Below, piece after piece: positions 47,431 to 56,642 of a stretch of DNA of 64,000 nucleotides. Below the pieces are notes generated by a model, which made no database searches, had not been told where the DNA came from, and saw only the letters and a list, made by a program, of their open reading frames with translations. This DNA comes from Paenibacillus sp. (GTDB taxonomy: Bacteria > Bacillota > Bacilli > Paenibacillales > NBRC-103111), in the NCBI GenBank assembly GCA_031180825.1, contig JAPSLM010000005.1, forward strand, positions 1-64,000. The letters run 5' to 3'. The position numbers and the translations under genes are program-made. Every line of letters begins with the position of its first letter. Position 1 is the stretch's first letter.

Positions 47431-48524
47431 TCAGATCCCGGCCAGCTTGAGCACGTTCAGCAGCTTGTCGATATCGACGACGATATTGTCGGCGCCTACC
47501 GCGGGCTTGGGCGGGTATTCGATGTCGCACACGACTTCATAATAGTCAACGCCGGCATGGCCGCGGATTTCCCAGAAATAGTTATCCGTGACCGTACGCG
47601 GAGACAGCTCGATAAGCTTCGCTCCGGGAGGGCAGAAGGTGACGTTAATATTGCTGCTGCCGAACGGCGCGACAGTCACGCTGGCGGAGGAATAGATCGC
47701 GATCTTTTCCTGCATCGTCAGCGGCGTCGGAACGATCTTCGTAAACCCTTTCCCGCTCAGAACGCTCATGACTTCGTCCTCATTGACGAAAAACCTCGCC
47801 GCAGCGTCCTGCCGGCTGACGTATATCCGTTCATAGCCGCCGGTCTTCACGGCCGGCTGCCATGCTCCCAGCCGCTCGCGCAGGAACCGGTATGCCCACC
47901 TTGGACTTTTCCCTACCATCAGAGGAACCGCGGGCACGACCAGCTTGCTGGCCATCAGGTGAAAATCGCTGCGGTCGACCTGAATCAGCTTATGTATCGG
48001 AAAGCCGAGCATATTGAGGGACGCGTATTGAAACGGATGATGCAGCATGCCGACCAAGTATTTGTCGATCGGGATGCCGCTTTGCTCAAGCAGATGAATG
48101 CGCGGCAGGATGTCGTAGAACCAATGGCCGTACACGGCTTGGGTAAAGATGCCTTTCTCGGGCATGTTCCATCCCCAGATCAAGGTGGCCACCGTTTCCG
48201 CTACGTATACCGGAGGCGGCAGGAGCTTTCCGTTATGGTCCGGACAATACAGCTCGACATCGAGCAGCCGCTTGTTGTTCGGAGTGACCACGTACCCGTT
48301 CCCGGTCATGACGCGCCCGTTCGGGACGACAGCGACGAAGGCCGGGTCGAAATGCACTCGCTTGCCCAGCGCGGAGGATCAAATCCGCCGGGAGCTTCAA
48401 GACGAAGCGTCTCCCCGGGATAGATCGTCTTGTAAAATTCCGGTATGAGGCTTCGGTCGAAGGCTGTGCAGTCCATCACCCAATTTATGGTTTTTGGGTA
48501 GACTTGATCGGGGATTGCATACAT
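47431..48524 (-). pseudogene. Glycosyltransferase family 61-like protein, frameshifted near the N-terminus
   Basis: MYAIPDQVYPKTINWVMDCTAFDRSLIPEFYKTIYPGETLRLEAPGGFDPP(frameshift ~48371)ALGKRVHFDPAFVAVVPNGRVM...VYGHWFYDILPRIHLLEQ...VAPFGSSNINVTFCPPGAKLIEL. Confidence 0.75.
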
Positions 48525-49246
48525 CTTTCTCGCCTCCCATTCTTCGTCCAAATGCGATTCCCGGCTCGTCAGCTCCCGTCGATTATAATGCGCGACAAGC
48601 TCTTCCTTATGCTCCAGCACCGCCCGGAATGCCAGAGGGCACCCCTTGGGGAAAAGAACGCCAAGGCCGTTGGAGTGAGGGAATTCGAGATGCAGGTGTT
48701 CGCTGAGCTTCTCCCACAAACGGTACACGCCGAAATCGCCCAGCCTGACCACGATATCGTGAAACAAGACGATGCCGTTCTCCGCCAGCTTCGGGTACCA
48801 TGTCGTATAATCATGCAGCACCGCTTCATACGTATGGTAACCGTCAATGTGCAGCAGACGACCGATCCGTCGGGAAAGCTGGCAAGGGCCTGGTCGAAAT
48901 GGCTGCGAACCAGAAAACCGATGCCCGGAAACTCCCGGAGCGTCACGGATTGGACGGCCTCGTAGATATGGTCGCCGCCATTAAAGCCGGTATGCGGATC
49001 GCCCTGCCACGTATCGACGGCGAAGCAGCGGGCAGGCAAATTCCCATCCTTGACCGTCTGGCAAAAGCTGAAGAAGGAGGTGCCGTAAAGCGTGCCGAGC
49101 TCCGCGATCAGGCGCGGCTTGGCAAAGCGCACAAGATCGTAAGCGAAACGGCGATGGCCAGACTATGCGCCGTTCGTCATATAGGTTAACGGCAGCTCGG
49201 GGGCGTGATCCGCGGCAAACCGTACAGGATGATATTCCCAATCCAT
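48525..49246 (-). pseudogene. Class I SAM-dependent methyltransferase, interrupted by an amber codon and a frameshift
   Basis: MDWEYHPVRFAADHAPELPLTYMTNGA*SGHRRFAYDLVRFAKPRLIAELGTLYGTSFFSFCQTVKDG...ASFPDGSV(frameshift ~48858)LLHIDGYHTYEAVLHDYTTWYPKLAENGIVLFHDIVV; TAG at 49163-49165. Confidence 0.75.
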
Positions 49247-49375
49247 CGTATAAACCACCGCCTCGAAAAAAATCCCGTTGCAAACCTGCAGGTATGCCTT
49301 ATTCTATGTCCAATTCGCCGGTGCGGGATGGGCGGGTAGATACGGGGAAAGGCACATTTTGAAGGGCGGCTGCGG

Positions 49376-50151
49376 CTATTTGCCATATAAAATTTTGATG
49401 AATGCCGGCACGCCGATGAACCGGAGGTAAAGCCGCTCGTAAAATAATCGAAGTTGCGCGACGGCAGGCCGCCGTTTAAAAACTGGACAATCCGCTGTCC
49501 GCTTCCGTCAACAACGTAAAACATCGTTCCGAGCAAATCGTCCTTGTTCACCCGTCCGACCGTCGTTCCGCTCTCGTCGCTTACCGCGATTTGCGTCTTC
49601 AGCATGCCCTCTTTATAGCTGGCAAGCTTCGAGCCGTCGGGGAGAAAAGCTTCGATCGGCGGGTTAATGCCCGCTTTTTGCCTGTAGATCACCCAGGGCC
49701 GTCCAAACCGGTCCGTCAGCACGAAGCGTCGGCTCATAAAACGGCGCAGTCCCGCAAGATCGGCTATCAACAGCAGCCTGCCGCCGGTTTCCCTGAATTC
49801 CAGCAGCACCTCTCCGTCCACGGAAAAATAGCGCAAAACCGGATGCAGCGACGCCGCTTTCTTGAGCATCATCTCCGAATGCGGAAAAGTGCGCCCCCCC
49901 TCTTCCTCCATCTTCGACGGCCCGGCAGCGGCGGGCTTCATGGCGGCTTTGCGCCTCTGCACAAAGCCTGTGCCGAGGAACGACAGCCCCAGCAGTGACA
50001 ATTCCGTCATATACAAGATACGCCCGGCCGTATCCTTCGTCCAATGAAAATGCGAGTCAAGCCAACCGAACGACACCGCTCCGACAATCGTAACGATGCC
50101 GATCGTCCAGCACCGTTTGGCGTTTCTCCGATGATGCTCCTGCCAGCTCAT
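49376..50151 (-). pseudogene. Hypothetical membrane protein (PH-like/tubby-like C-terminal region), probable 1-nt frameshift near the C-terminus
   Basis: SRNFDYF reads into out-of-frame sequence. A 1-nt shift near 49440 restores YERLYLRFIGVPAFIKILYGK* with a stop at 49376-49378. Confidence 0.5.
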
Positions 50152-50328
50152 GCTTCTCCCCCCTTTTCATGCGTTGGCCGATTACGATCATTTTAACATA
50201 AGCCCTGCGTTCGGTTGACTCGCACCAGACCTTGGCATAAAATGGGGTTGCATGACCGAGCCGGCCAAAGCCTGGAAGCGGCCATGCTTTTTTTCTTTCG
50301 ACGGAATTTAGGGATGAGGGGTGTGCCG

Positions 50329-51117
50329 ATGGAAACCGCAAGAGAAGCGATCCTGTCTATTCGCGGCTTGCGAATGAGGTACGGAGACCGCTATGTGCTC
50401 AGAGGAATCGATCTTGACGTATATCCGGGACAAATCATCGGGTATATCGGGCCGAACGGCGCCGGCAAAAGCACCACGATCAAAACGATGCTCGGCCTCG
50501 TGGAGGGCTACACCGGAGAAATCCGAATTTTCGGCAAGGACATCTCGGACGGCCATGTGGACTATAAACAGCGGATCGGGTATGTGCCCGAAACGGCCGA
50601 AGTGTACGATGCCCTGACGGCCAAGGAGTATTTGACGTTTATCGGCAATCTGTACGGACTGGAGGACGAGCAGGCGGAATGGAAAGCCAAACGGCTGATC
50701 GACCTGTTCGGGCTGGAGGACGCGTATAATGCAAGAATCGTCTCGTATTCCAAAGGCATGCGCCAAAAGGTGCTGCTCATCTCCAGCCTGCTGCACAATC
50801 CGGACATTTTGTTTTTGGACGAGCCCTTAAGCGGGCTGGATGCCAACAGCGTCATGGTGGTGAAAGAAATTTTGGCGCAGCTGGCCGCGCAGGGCAAGAC
50901 GATCTTCTATTCCTCGCATATCATGGATGTCGTTGAAAAAATCAGCAACCGCATCGTGCTGCTTGACGGCGGGGAGGTCGTGGCGGACGGAAGCTTCGAC
51001 GAGCTGAAGGCGCAGAGCCGGGAAGGGTCGCTTGAAGAGATCTTCAACCGGCTGACGGGCTTCCTTGAGCATAAAGCGATTGCGGAACGGTTCGTCTCCG
51101 TCGTGCAAGAGGTGTAG
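50329..51117 (+). CDS. ABC transporter ATP-binding protein (exporter type)
   Basis: YIGPNGAGKSTTIKTMLGL, VSYSKGMRQKVLLISSLLHNPDILFLDEPLSGLD. Confidence 0.94.
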   Translation: METAREAILSIRGLRMRYGDRYVLRGIDLDVYPGQIIGYIGPNGAGKSTTIKTMLGLVEGYTGEIRIFGKDISDGHVDYKQRIGYVPETAEVYDALTAKEYLTFIGNLYGLEDEQAEWKAKRLIDLFGLEDAYNARIVSYSKGMRQKVLLISSLLHNPDILFLDEPLSGLDANSVMVVKEILAQLAAQGKTIFYSSHIMDVVEKISNRIVLLDGGEVVADGSFDELKAQSREGSLEEIFNRLTGFLEHKAIAERFVSVVQEV

Positions 51118-51120
51118 CCG

Positions 51121-52776
51121 ATGAGGGAATTCGTATCGCTCAAGGTGCTGGACCGGTTTCAAGCCTTGTTTGTGAGGCTGGGTATCGATTACCCGATGAT
51201 GCGTAAAATTTTGCAGATCAAGCTGACGATCGACGGACGGCGTATGCCCACCATCTTCAATCAGACCGGCAAGAAAAGCGGCGATGAAACGGGCGATCAG
51301 AACATTTTCGTGAAATCCCTCGGCTTGTACGCCTTGCTGGGGCTGGTCATGGTTCCATTGGTCGTGATGGGCGACAACTATATGTTCCAGATGAGCTTGG
51401 TGTTCGGCGTGCTGATGTTCCTGGTCATGACTTCTTTAATTTCCGATTTTTCCACCGTTCTGCTCGATATCCGGGACCGGAATATTATTGCCTCGAAGCC
51501 GGTCAACCGGCGGACGATCGGCATGGCGAAGACGCTGCATATTTTGATTTATTTGTTCTTTTTGACCGGAGCGCTCTGCATCGCGCCGATGATTGCGGCA
51601 TTCGCCAAGCATGGTGTTTTGTTTTTTCTGCTGTTTGTGGTCGAAATTGTATTGGCGGACGTGCTGATTATCGTTTTGACGGCCTTTTTGTATATGCTGA
51701 TCCTGAAGTTTTTCGACGGGGAAAAGCTGAAGGACATGATCAACAACGTGCAAATCCTCCTGTCCATCGTCATGACCGTCGGCTATCAATTCATCGGGCG
51801 GTCGTTTGACCTCATGCAGCTTCAGGTTGTGTTCGAGCCGAAATGGTGGCAGGCGCTTATTCCTCCCCTGTGGTTCGGGGCAACGTTCGAATGGCTTTTG
51901 CGCGGTCAGGCGGCTCCGCATTTCATTACCTTTTCGCTGCTGGCTTTCGCCGCGCCGGTCGTTTCGCTTCTGCTCTACACAAGACTGCTTCCCTTCTTTG
52001 AGCGCAGCTTGCAGAAGCTTGCGAACGACAGCGCGAAAAGAAGAAGGGAAAACGGCCGATGGCTGGAAGTAGTTTCCAGGGTCATTTGCTCCGGCCGGGA
52101 GGAGCGCACGTTTTTCCGGTTCGGATCGCTTATGATGGGCAACGAAAGGGAGTTCAAGCTCAAGGTATACCCTTCGCTCGGCTTGTCGATCGTGTTTCCG
52201 TTCATTTTCTTTATCAACGTGCTGCGGAATCAGTCATTTGACGAGATCGCAGCGAGCAAATGGTATCTGAACATTTATTTCTGCGCGCTGCTCATTCCGA
52301 CCGTCATCATGATGCTGCGGTATTCCGGCAAGCACAAAGGCTCGTGGCTTTACAAAACGATGCCGCTGCCAAGTCCGGCGCCTATTTTCCGGGGCACTGT
52401 CAAAGCGCTTCTCGTCAGGCTGTTTATGCCTGTGTACCTGCTTGAGAGCGTTATTTTTATCTCGCTGTTCGGGGTGCGCATCGTTCCGGATTTAATCGTC
52501 GTCGCTTTGAGCGTGCTGCTGTATACGGTCTTTTGCTTCCTTGCTTTCCGCAAGGCGCTGCCGTTCTCGGAGTCCTTCGAAGCGGTGAAGCAGAAGGACG
52601 GCTTCATCGTCATCCCGCTTCTGCTGCTTCTTGCATTGCTCGCCGGCATTCATCTGGCCAGCACGTTCGTGACCGGCGGGGTCTACGCGTATATGGCGCT
52701 GCTGGCCGTGCTGAACATCGTGGTCTGGCGGAAGGGATTTTCCATTTCGTGGGATGACTTACGGGACAAGGGATAG
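51121..52776 (+). CDS. ABC transporter permease (multi-TM)
   Basis: 551 aa, ~10-12 hydrophobic segments; 3 nt after the ATPase gene. Confidence 0.85.
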   Translation: MREFVSLKVLDRFQALFVRLGIDYPMMRKILQIKLTIDGRRMPTIFNQTGKKSGDETGDQNIFVKSLGLYALLGLVMVPLVVMGDNYMFQMSLVFGVLMFLVMTSLISDFSTVLLDIRDRNIIASKPVNRRTIGMAKTLHILIYLFFLTGALCIAPMIAAFAKHGVLFFLLFVVEIVLADVLIIVLTAFLYMLILKFFDGEKLKDMINNVQILLSIVMTVGYQFIGRSFDLMQLQVVFEPKWWQALIPPLWFGATFEWLLRGQAAPHFITFSLLAFAAPVVSLLLYTRLLPFFERSLQKLANDSAKRRRENGRWLEVVSRVICSGREERTFFRFGSLMMGNEREFKLKVYPSLGLSIVFPFIFFINVLRNQSFDEIAASKWYLNIYFCALLIPTVIMMLRYSGKHKGSWLYKTMPLPSPAPIFRGTVKALLVRLFMPVYLLESVIFISLFGVRIVPDLIVVALSVLLYTVFCFLAFRKALPFSESFEAVKQKDGFIVIPLLLLLALLAGIHLASTFVTGGVYAYMALLAVLNIVVWRKGFSISWDDLRDKG

Positions 52777-52809
52777 GGATGAGCATCAGCCGGCTTCAGG
52801 CATGAAAAG

Positions 52810-52849
52810 AACCTCCGTTTCCACATTATTAGTGGATTTGGAGGTTTTT
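52810..52849 (+). terminator. Intrinsic terminator after the ABC exporter operon
   Basis: AACCTCCgtttCCACattattaGTGGatttGGAGGTTTTTC. Confidence 0.8.
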
Positions 52850-52902
52850 CTGCTTCTGCTCTTGTTATAGCTGCTGCGTGAATTATGGAGCTTGCTCGGT
52901 TC

Positions 52903-53250
52903 CGGGACCCGCAGGAAATTAGAGGAACTGCGATGCGTTATCCCGTCCAATCAGCCGTTCGCCCAAACCATAACGAATCTGAGATGCGTTAATCCCGCCT
53001 TTCAGGGCAGCACGAACATTTTTCGACACGGTTAAGTCATCTTTTGTTCCGCTATGCTTCGAGGATGAGTCCAAAAACGTCGCATTACGAATCGTAGTTC
53101 CTCTATGCTCGAATAGAGCCGCCTAATGATCAGCGCTTCGCAAATTGCGCGCTTGCCACGGGACCCAGCCGTCCTGATTCTGCGAAGGATTGGGCAATCG
53201 AGATTCGTTTGCGAGGTTCTGCGAAAGATTAGTCCATGCGCCTTGCTCAC
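52903..53250. repeat. Non-coding repeat patch with internal direct and inverted repeats
   Basis: CGGGACCC x2 (52903, 53159); GATGCGTTA(A)TCCCG x2 (52932, 52983); AGAGGAACTGCG (52921) inverted as CGTAGTTCCTCT (53093); TTCTGCGAA[G/A]GATT x2 (53178, 53218). Confidence 0.5.
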
Positions 53251-53271
53251 CTGATTCTGGAAAGGATCTCC

Positions 53272-54282
53272 TTACCGCGGACTCACGCTTTCCCGTACGA
53301 TCAGCTCCGTGTCCAGCACAAGCCGGTGGCTCACCTTGCGGCCTTCGAGCAGATCGATCAGCATCTGGGCGGCCTGGTACCCCATCTCGTATTTGTTCTG
53401 GTTTACGGTCGTGAGCGCAGGCGAACAGTAGGCCGTCACGTCGATATTGTCGAAGCCGACGACGGAAATTTGCCCGGGCACTTGAAGCCCCAGCCCGCGG
53501 ACGGCCTGCAAAGCCCCGAGCGCCATCAGATCGCTGATGCAGAACAGCGCCGTGATGTCCGGCTGCTGCGCAAGCAGCCTGTACGCCGCTTCTTTGGCTC
53601 CCGCTTCGGAGAAGGAGCCGTCCATGACGAGCGACTCGTCGAACGGGATGCCGAAGCGCTCGAGCGCCTGCTTGTACCCTTTCAGCCGCTGCACGCTGAC
53701 GTCCGCCTGGGAATGGCCGTTGACGACGCCGATTTTGCGGTGGCCCGCTTCCAGCAAATAGCTGACCGCACGGTACGCGCCGCCGACGTTATCCGAGGTC
53801 ACGTACCCGACGTTCGGGCCCTCCAGAGGAATGTCGATGAGCACGCACGGGATTTGGGAGGAAACGACCTCCTTCAAGTAGGCGTCGTCCAAGCGGATGC
53901 CCATAATAATGACGCCGTCCACGCCGCGCTCCTGACACAGCGTTTTGTACGATTTGATTTTTTGCTTTTGCGGCGTCGTGCTGAACAGCACGAGGTCGTA
54001 ATCGAGCTCGCCCGCCCGGTCGTTCATGCCGCACAAAATTTCAAAGGCGATATTGTCCTTCGAGCTGGCCCGGGTCACGTTGGACAGCAGCAGACCGAGC
54101 GTCTTCGTTTTCTTCGAGATCAGCGAGCGGGCAGCCATATTCGGGCTGTACCCCAGCCCTTGCGCAATATCCTTGATTTTCTGGCGCGTATCTTCATTGA
54201 CGTCGTCGTATCCGTTCAACGCCCGCGATACGGTCGTGACGGATACCCCGGCCGCCTTGGCGATATCTTTGATCGTAACCAT
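53272..54282 (-). CDS. LacI family transcriptional regulator
   Basis: MVTIKDIAKAAGVSVTTVSRALNGYDDVNEDTRQKI..., periplasmic-binding-like effector domain. Confidence 0.96.
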   Translation of the reverse strand: MVTIKDIAKAAGVSVTTVSRALNGYDDVNEDTRQKIKDIAQGLGYSPNMAARSLISKKTKTLGLLLSNVTRASSKDNIAFEILCGMNDRAGELDYDLVLFSTTPQKQKIKSYKTLCQERGVDGVIIMGIRLDDAYLKEVVSSQIPCVLIDIPLEGPNVGYVTSDNVGGAYRAVSYLLEAGHRKIGVVNGHSQADVSVQRLKGYKQALERFGIPFDESLVMDGSFSEAGAKEAAYRLLAQQPDITALFCISDLMALGALQAVRGLGLQVPGQISVVGFDNIDVTAYCSPALTTVNQNKYEMGYQAAQMLIDLLEGRKVSHRLVLDTELIVRESVSPR

Positions 54283-54292
54283 GTTCTCTCCT

Positions 54293-54306
54293 CCGAAACG
54301 TTTTCA
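54293..54306. promoter_or_regulatory. LacI-family operator half-matched site (CCGAAACGTTTTCA) near the lacI-type gene start
   Basis: AAACGTTT core 11 bp upstream of the regulator start. Confidence 0.5.
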
Positions 54307-54361
54307 ATCTATATTTTTATCTTGTTGGCAGCCGCAAAAAAATATTTGCTAAAAAAAGCAG

Positions 54362-54390
54362 TTGTAAATGCTTACAGCTTGCAATATAAT
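54362..54390 (+). promoter_or_regulatory. sigma-A promoter for the debranching enzyme/ABC operon
   Basis: TTGTAA-N17-TATAAT. Confidence 0.65.
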
Positions 54391-54404
54391 CAAGTATATC
54401 GTAT

Positions 54405-54418
54405 CCAAAACGTTTTGG
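54405..54418. promoter_or_regulatory. LacI-family operator CCAAAACGTTTTGG
   Basis: Perfect 14-bp palindrome just downstream of the -10 box. Confidence 0.75.
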
Positions 54419-54470
54419 AAAGAGGTTTTCCCTTTCTTTTGCAAGGAAGCAATATTTTTTTACCCGTTTT

Positions 54471-54484
54471 CCGAAACGTTTCGG
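54471..54484. promoter_or_regulatory. LacI-family operator CCGAAACGTTTCGG
   Basis: Perfect 14-bp palindrome in the leader, 66 bp centre-to-centre from the previous site. Confidence 0.75.
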
Positions 54485-54512
54485 ATAACCTTTATACAGT
54501 GAGGTGACCGCA

Positions 54513-56642
54513 TTGGATTATCGAATCATCAAAGAAAACGATCTATTCCTCTACACCGACAAGAACGGCGATATTCCGCAAGGTCATCCGTCCGGCTTCG
54601 GGCTCTATACCAAGGATACCCGCTTTCTGAGCCGGCTGGAAATCGCCATCAACGGCCAAAAGCCGGTGCTGCTGTCCTCCGCGGCGGATACGAACTACAT
54701 ATCCGTGATCCGGCTCACGAATCCGCATATGGAGCGGGACGGCGAGCTGATGCTGTGGCGGGAATCCGTCGAGATCGAGCGCACGCGGTTTATTTACGAA
54801 GGCGGGCTCTACGAAACCTTCCATCTGACCAGCTATTATCCGAAACCGATCGAGTTCGACTTCTCGGTGCTGGCCGACGCCGACTTCGCCGATATGTTCA
54901 CGGTGCGCGGCTTTCAGCACGGCGAGACGGGCCATAAGACGGGAACGCAGAGGCAAAGCGGCGGGCTGACGATCGGCTATGCCGGCGCGGACCAAGTCGC
55001 CCGGGAAACCCGCATCGCATGGCAGCCGCAGGAAAGCTTCGTAGACGAGACGTCGGGCGCCGTCGGCTTCCGGGTTCGTCTCGATCACCGCGAGAGCTGG
55101 GAAATCACCTTCTTCGTCGCGCCGTTCGTGAACGGGGAAGGCCCCCGGTATTACGACCCGCAGGCGGCGATGGCGAAGCTCGAAGCGAGCTATGCCGAGT
55201 GGAGCGCCGGATCGACCGCCGTCCGCAGCGACAACGCCGCGTTCGACAAGCTGTTTCGCCGCGGCGTCCAGGACCTGCGCGTGCTGCTGACCGATGTCGG
55301 CTACGGCCCGTTCCCGGTCGCCGGGCTTCCGTGGTACTCGGTCCCGTTCGGCCGCGACAGCCTGATCGCCGCGCTGCAGATGCTTTCGCTGAACCCGGAG
55401 GCGGCCAAAGGCACCCTGCTCACGATGGCCGCTTACCAAGGGCAGCGCGAAGATCCTTGGCGGGACGAAACGCCGGGCAAAATCATGCACGAAATCCGCT
55501 ACGGCGAGCTGGCGGGCGCCGGAATGGTGCCGTTCACCCCGTATTACGGAACGATCGACGCGACGCCGCTCTTCCTGATGCTGGCTGCGGAATATTACCA
55601 TTGGACCAGCGACCTTGCCCTGATCGAGCGGCTGCTGCCGAACCTCGAAGCGGCGCTCGCCTGGATCGAGCGTTACGGCGACCGGGATGGCGACGGCTTC
55701 GTGGAATATTTCCAGGAATCTTCCAAAGGCATCGCCAACCAAGGCTGGAAGGATTCGGCCGACTCCGTCGTCCACCGCAGCGGGGATTACGGCCAGGCCC
55801 CTATCGCGCTCGTCGAAGTGCAGGGATACGTGTATCAGGCGAAAACGCGCCTCGCCCCGATCTTCCGTACACTCGGCCGCAGCGAAGCCGCCGACCGTCT
55901 GGAGCGGGAAGCCGCCGAGCTCAAGGAACGGTTCGAGCAGGCGTTCTGGATGGAAGACGAGCAGTATTACGCCATTGCGCTTGACCGGGACAAACGGCAG
56001 GTGCAGTCGGTGACCTCGAACACCGGTCATATTCTGATGTCCGGCATCGCGTCGCCGGAGCGGGCCCGCGCCGTCGCGTCGCGGCTCGTCGCGGACGATA
56101 TGTTCGGCGGGTACGGCATCCGCACGATGAGCACCGGCTCCTCCGGGTATAACCCGATGAGCTATCATAACGGCAGCGTGTGGCCGCACGACAACTCCCT
56201 CTGCCTGCTTGGGCTCGGTCTCGGCGGCTTCGTCCGCGAAGCGCTAAGCGTAATGGAAGGGCTGCTGAAAGCGGCGGAAGGCTTCGAATACGCCAGACTG
56301 CCGGAGCTGTTTTGCGGCTACGGGGAAGAGCTCGGCTATCCGGTCCCTTATCCGGTCGCCTGCTCGCCGCAGGCATGGGCCGCGGGCACGCCGCTGGCGT
56401 TCCTCCAGACGATGCTGGGTATCCGCCCGAATGCGCTGACCGCGACGGTCGAGCTGCGGCCGCTGCTGCTCCCCGGCATGAACGAGCTGGAAGTGGCGAA
56501 CCTGCGCATCGGTCAAGGAACGCTGCACGTGCGGGTCCGCAGAAACGGAGACGGCGACGCACCGTATCAAGTGGACATTTTGGAAAATCGTACGGGGTAT
56601 CAAGTTCTTATTCAACCATTTGAGGAGGGTGTTACGCAATGA
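54513..56642 (+). CDS. Amylo-alpha-1,6-glucosidase / glycogen-debranching-type glycoside hydrolase
   Basis: N-terminal debranching domain (GLYTKDTRFLSRLEIAINGQKP), GLPWYSVPFGRDSLIAALQML, GYNPMSYHNGSVWPHDNSL; TTG start at 54513 fits the GAGGTG RBS (the track uses GTG 54504). Confidence 0.9.
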   Translation: MDYRIIKENDLFLYTDKNGDIPQGHPSGFGLYTKDTRFLSRLEIAINGQKPVLLSSAADTNYISVIRLTNPHMERDGELMLWRESVEIERTRFIYEGGLYETFHLTSYYPKPIEFDFSVLADADFADMFTVRGFQHGETGHKTGTQRQSGGLTIGYAGADQVARETRIAWQPQESFVDETSGAVGFRVRLDHRESWEITFFVAPFVNGEGPRYYDPQAAMAKLEASYAEWSAGSTAVRSDNAAFDKLFRRGVQDLRVLLTDVGYGPFPVAGLPWYSVPFGRDSLIAALQMLSLNPEAAKGTLLTMAAYQGQREDPWRDETPGKIMHEIRYGELAGAGMVPFTPYYGTIDATPLFLMLAAEYYHWTSDLALIERLLPNLEAALAWIERYGDRDGDGFVEYFQESSKGIANQGWKDSADSVVHRSGDYGQAPIALVEVQGYVYQAKTRLAPIFRTLGRSEAADRLEREAAELKERFEQAFWMEDEQYYAIALDRDKRQVQSVTSNTGHILMSGIASPERARAVASRLVADDMFGGYGIRTMSTGSSGYNPMSYHNGSVWPHDNSLCLLGLGLGGFVREALSVMEGLLKAAEGFEYARLPELFCGYGEELGYPVPYPVACSPQAWAAGTPLAFLQTMLGIRPNALTATVELRPLLLPGMNELEVANLRIGQGTLHVRVRRNGDGDAPYQVDILENRTGYQVLIQPFEEGVTQ

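Noticed and set aside
47401-48423. 340-aa plus-strand ORF
   Set aside because: Antisense to the GT61-like gene, whose minus-strand translation shows clear conserved motifs.
43575-49165. Amber codon recoding (pyrrolysine or suppressor) at the two in-frame TAGs
   Set aside because: Neighbouring frameshifts in the same genes and the lack of any stimulatory element make ordinary pseudogenisation or sequence error far more likely.
53032-53250. 72-aa minus-strand ORF MSKAHGLIFRRTSQTNLDCPIL...
   Set aside because: Lies inside the repeat patch, has no RBS and a repeat-derived composition; treated as non-coding.
54543-56189. 548-aa minus-strand ORF
   Set aside because: Antisense to the debranching enzyme; Arg/His/Gln-rich mirror-frame artefact.
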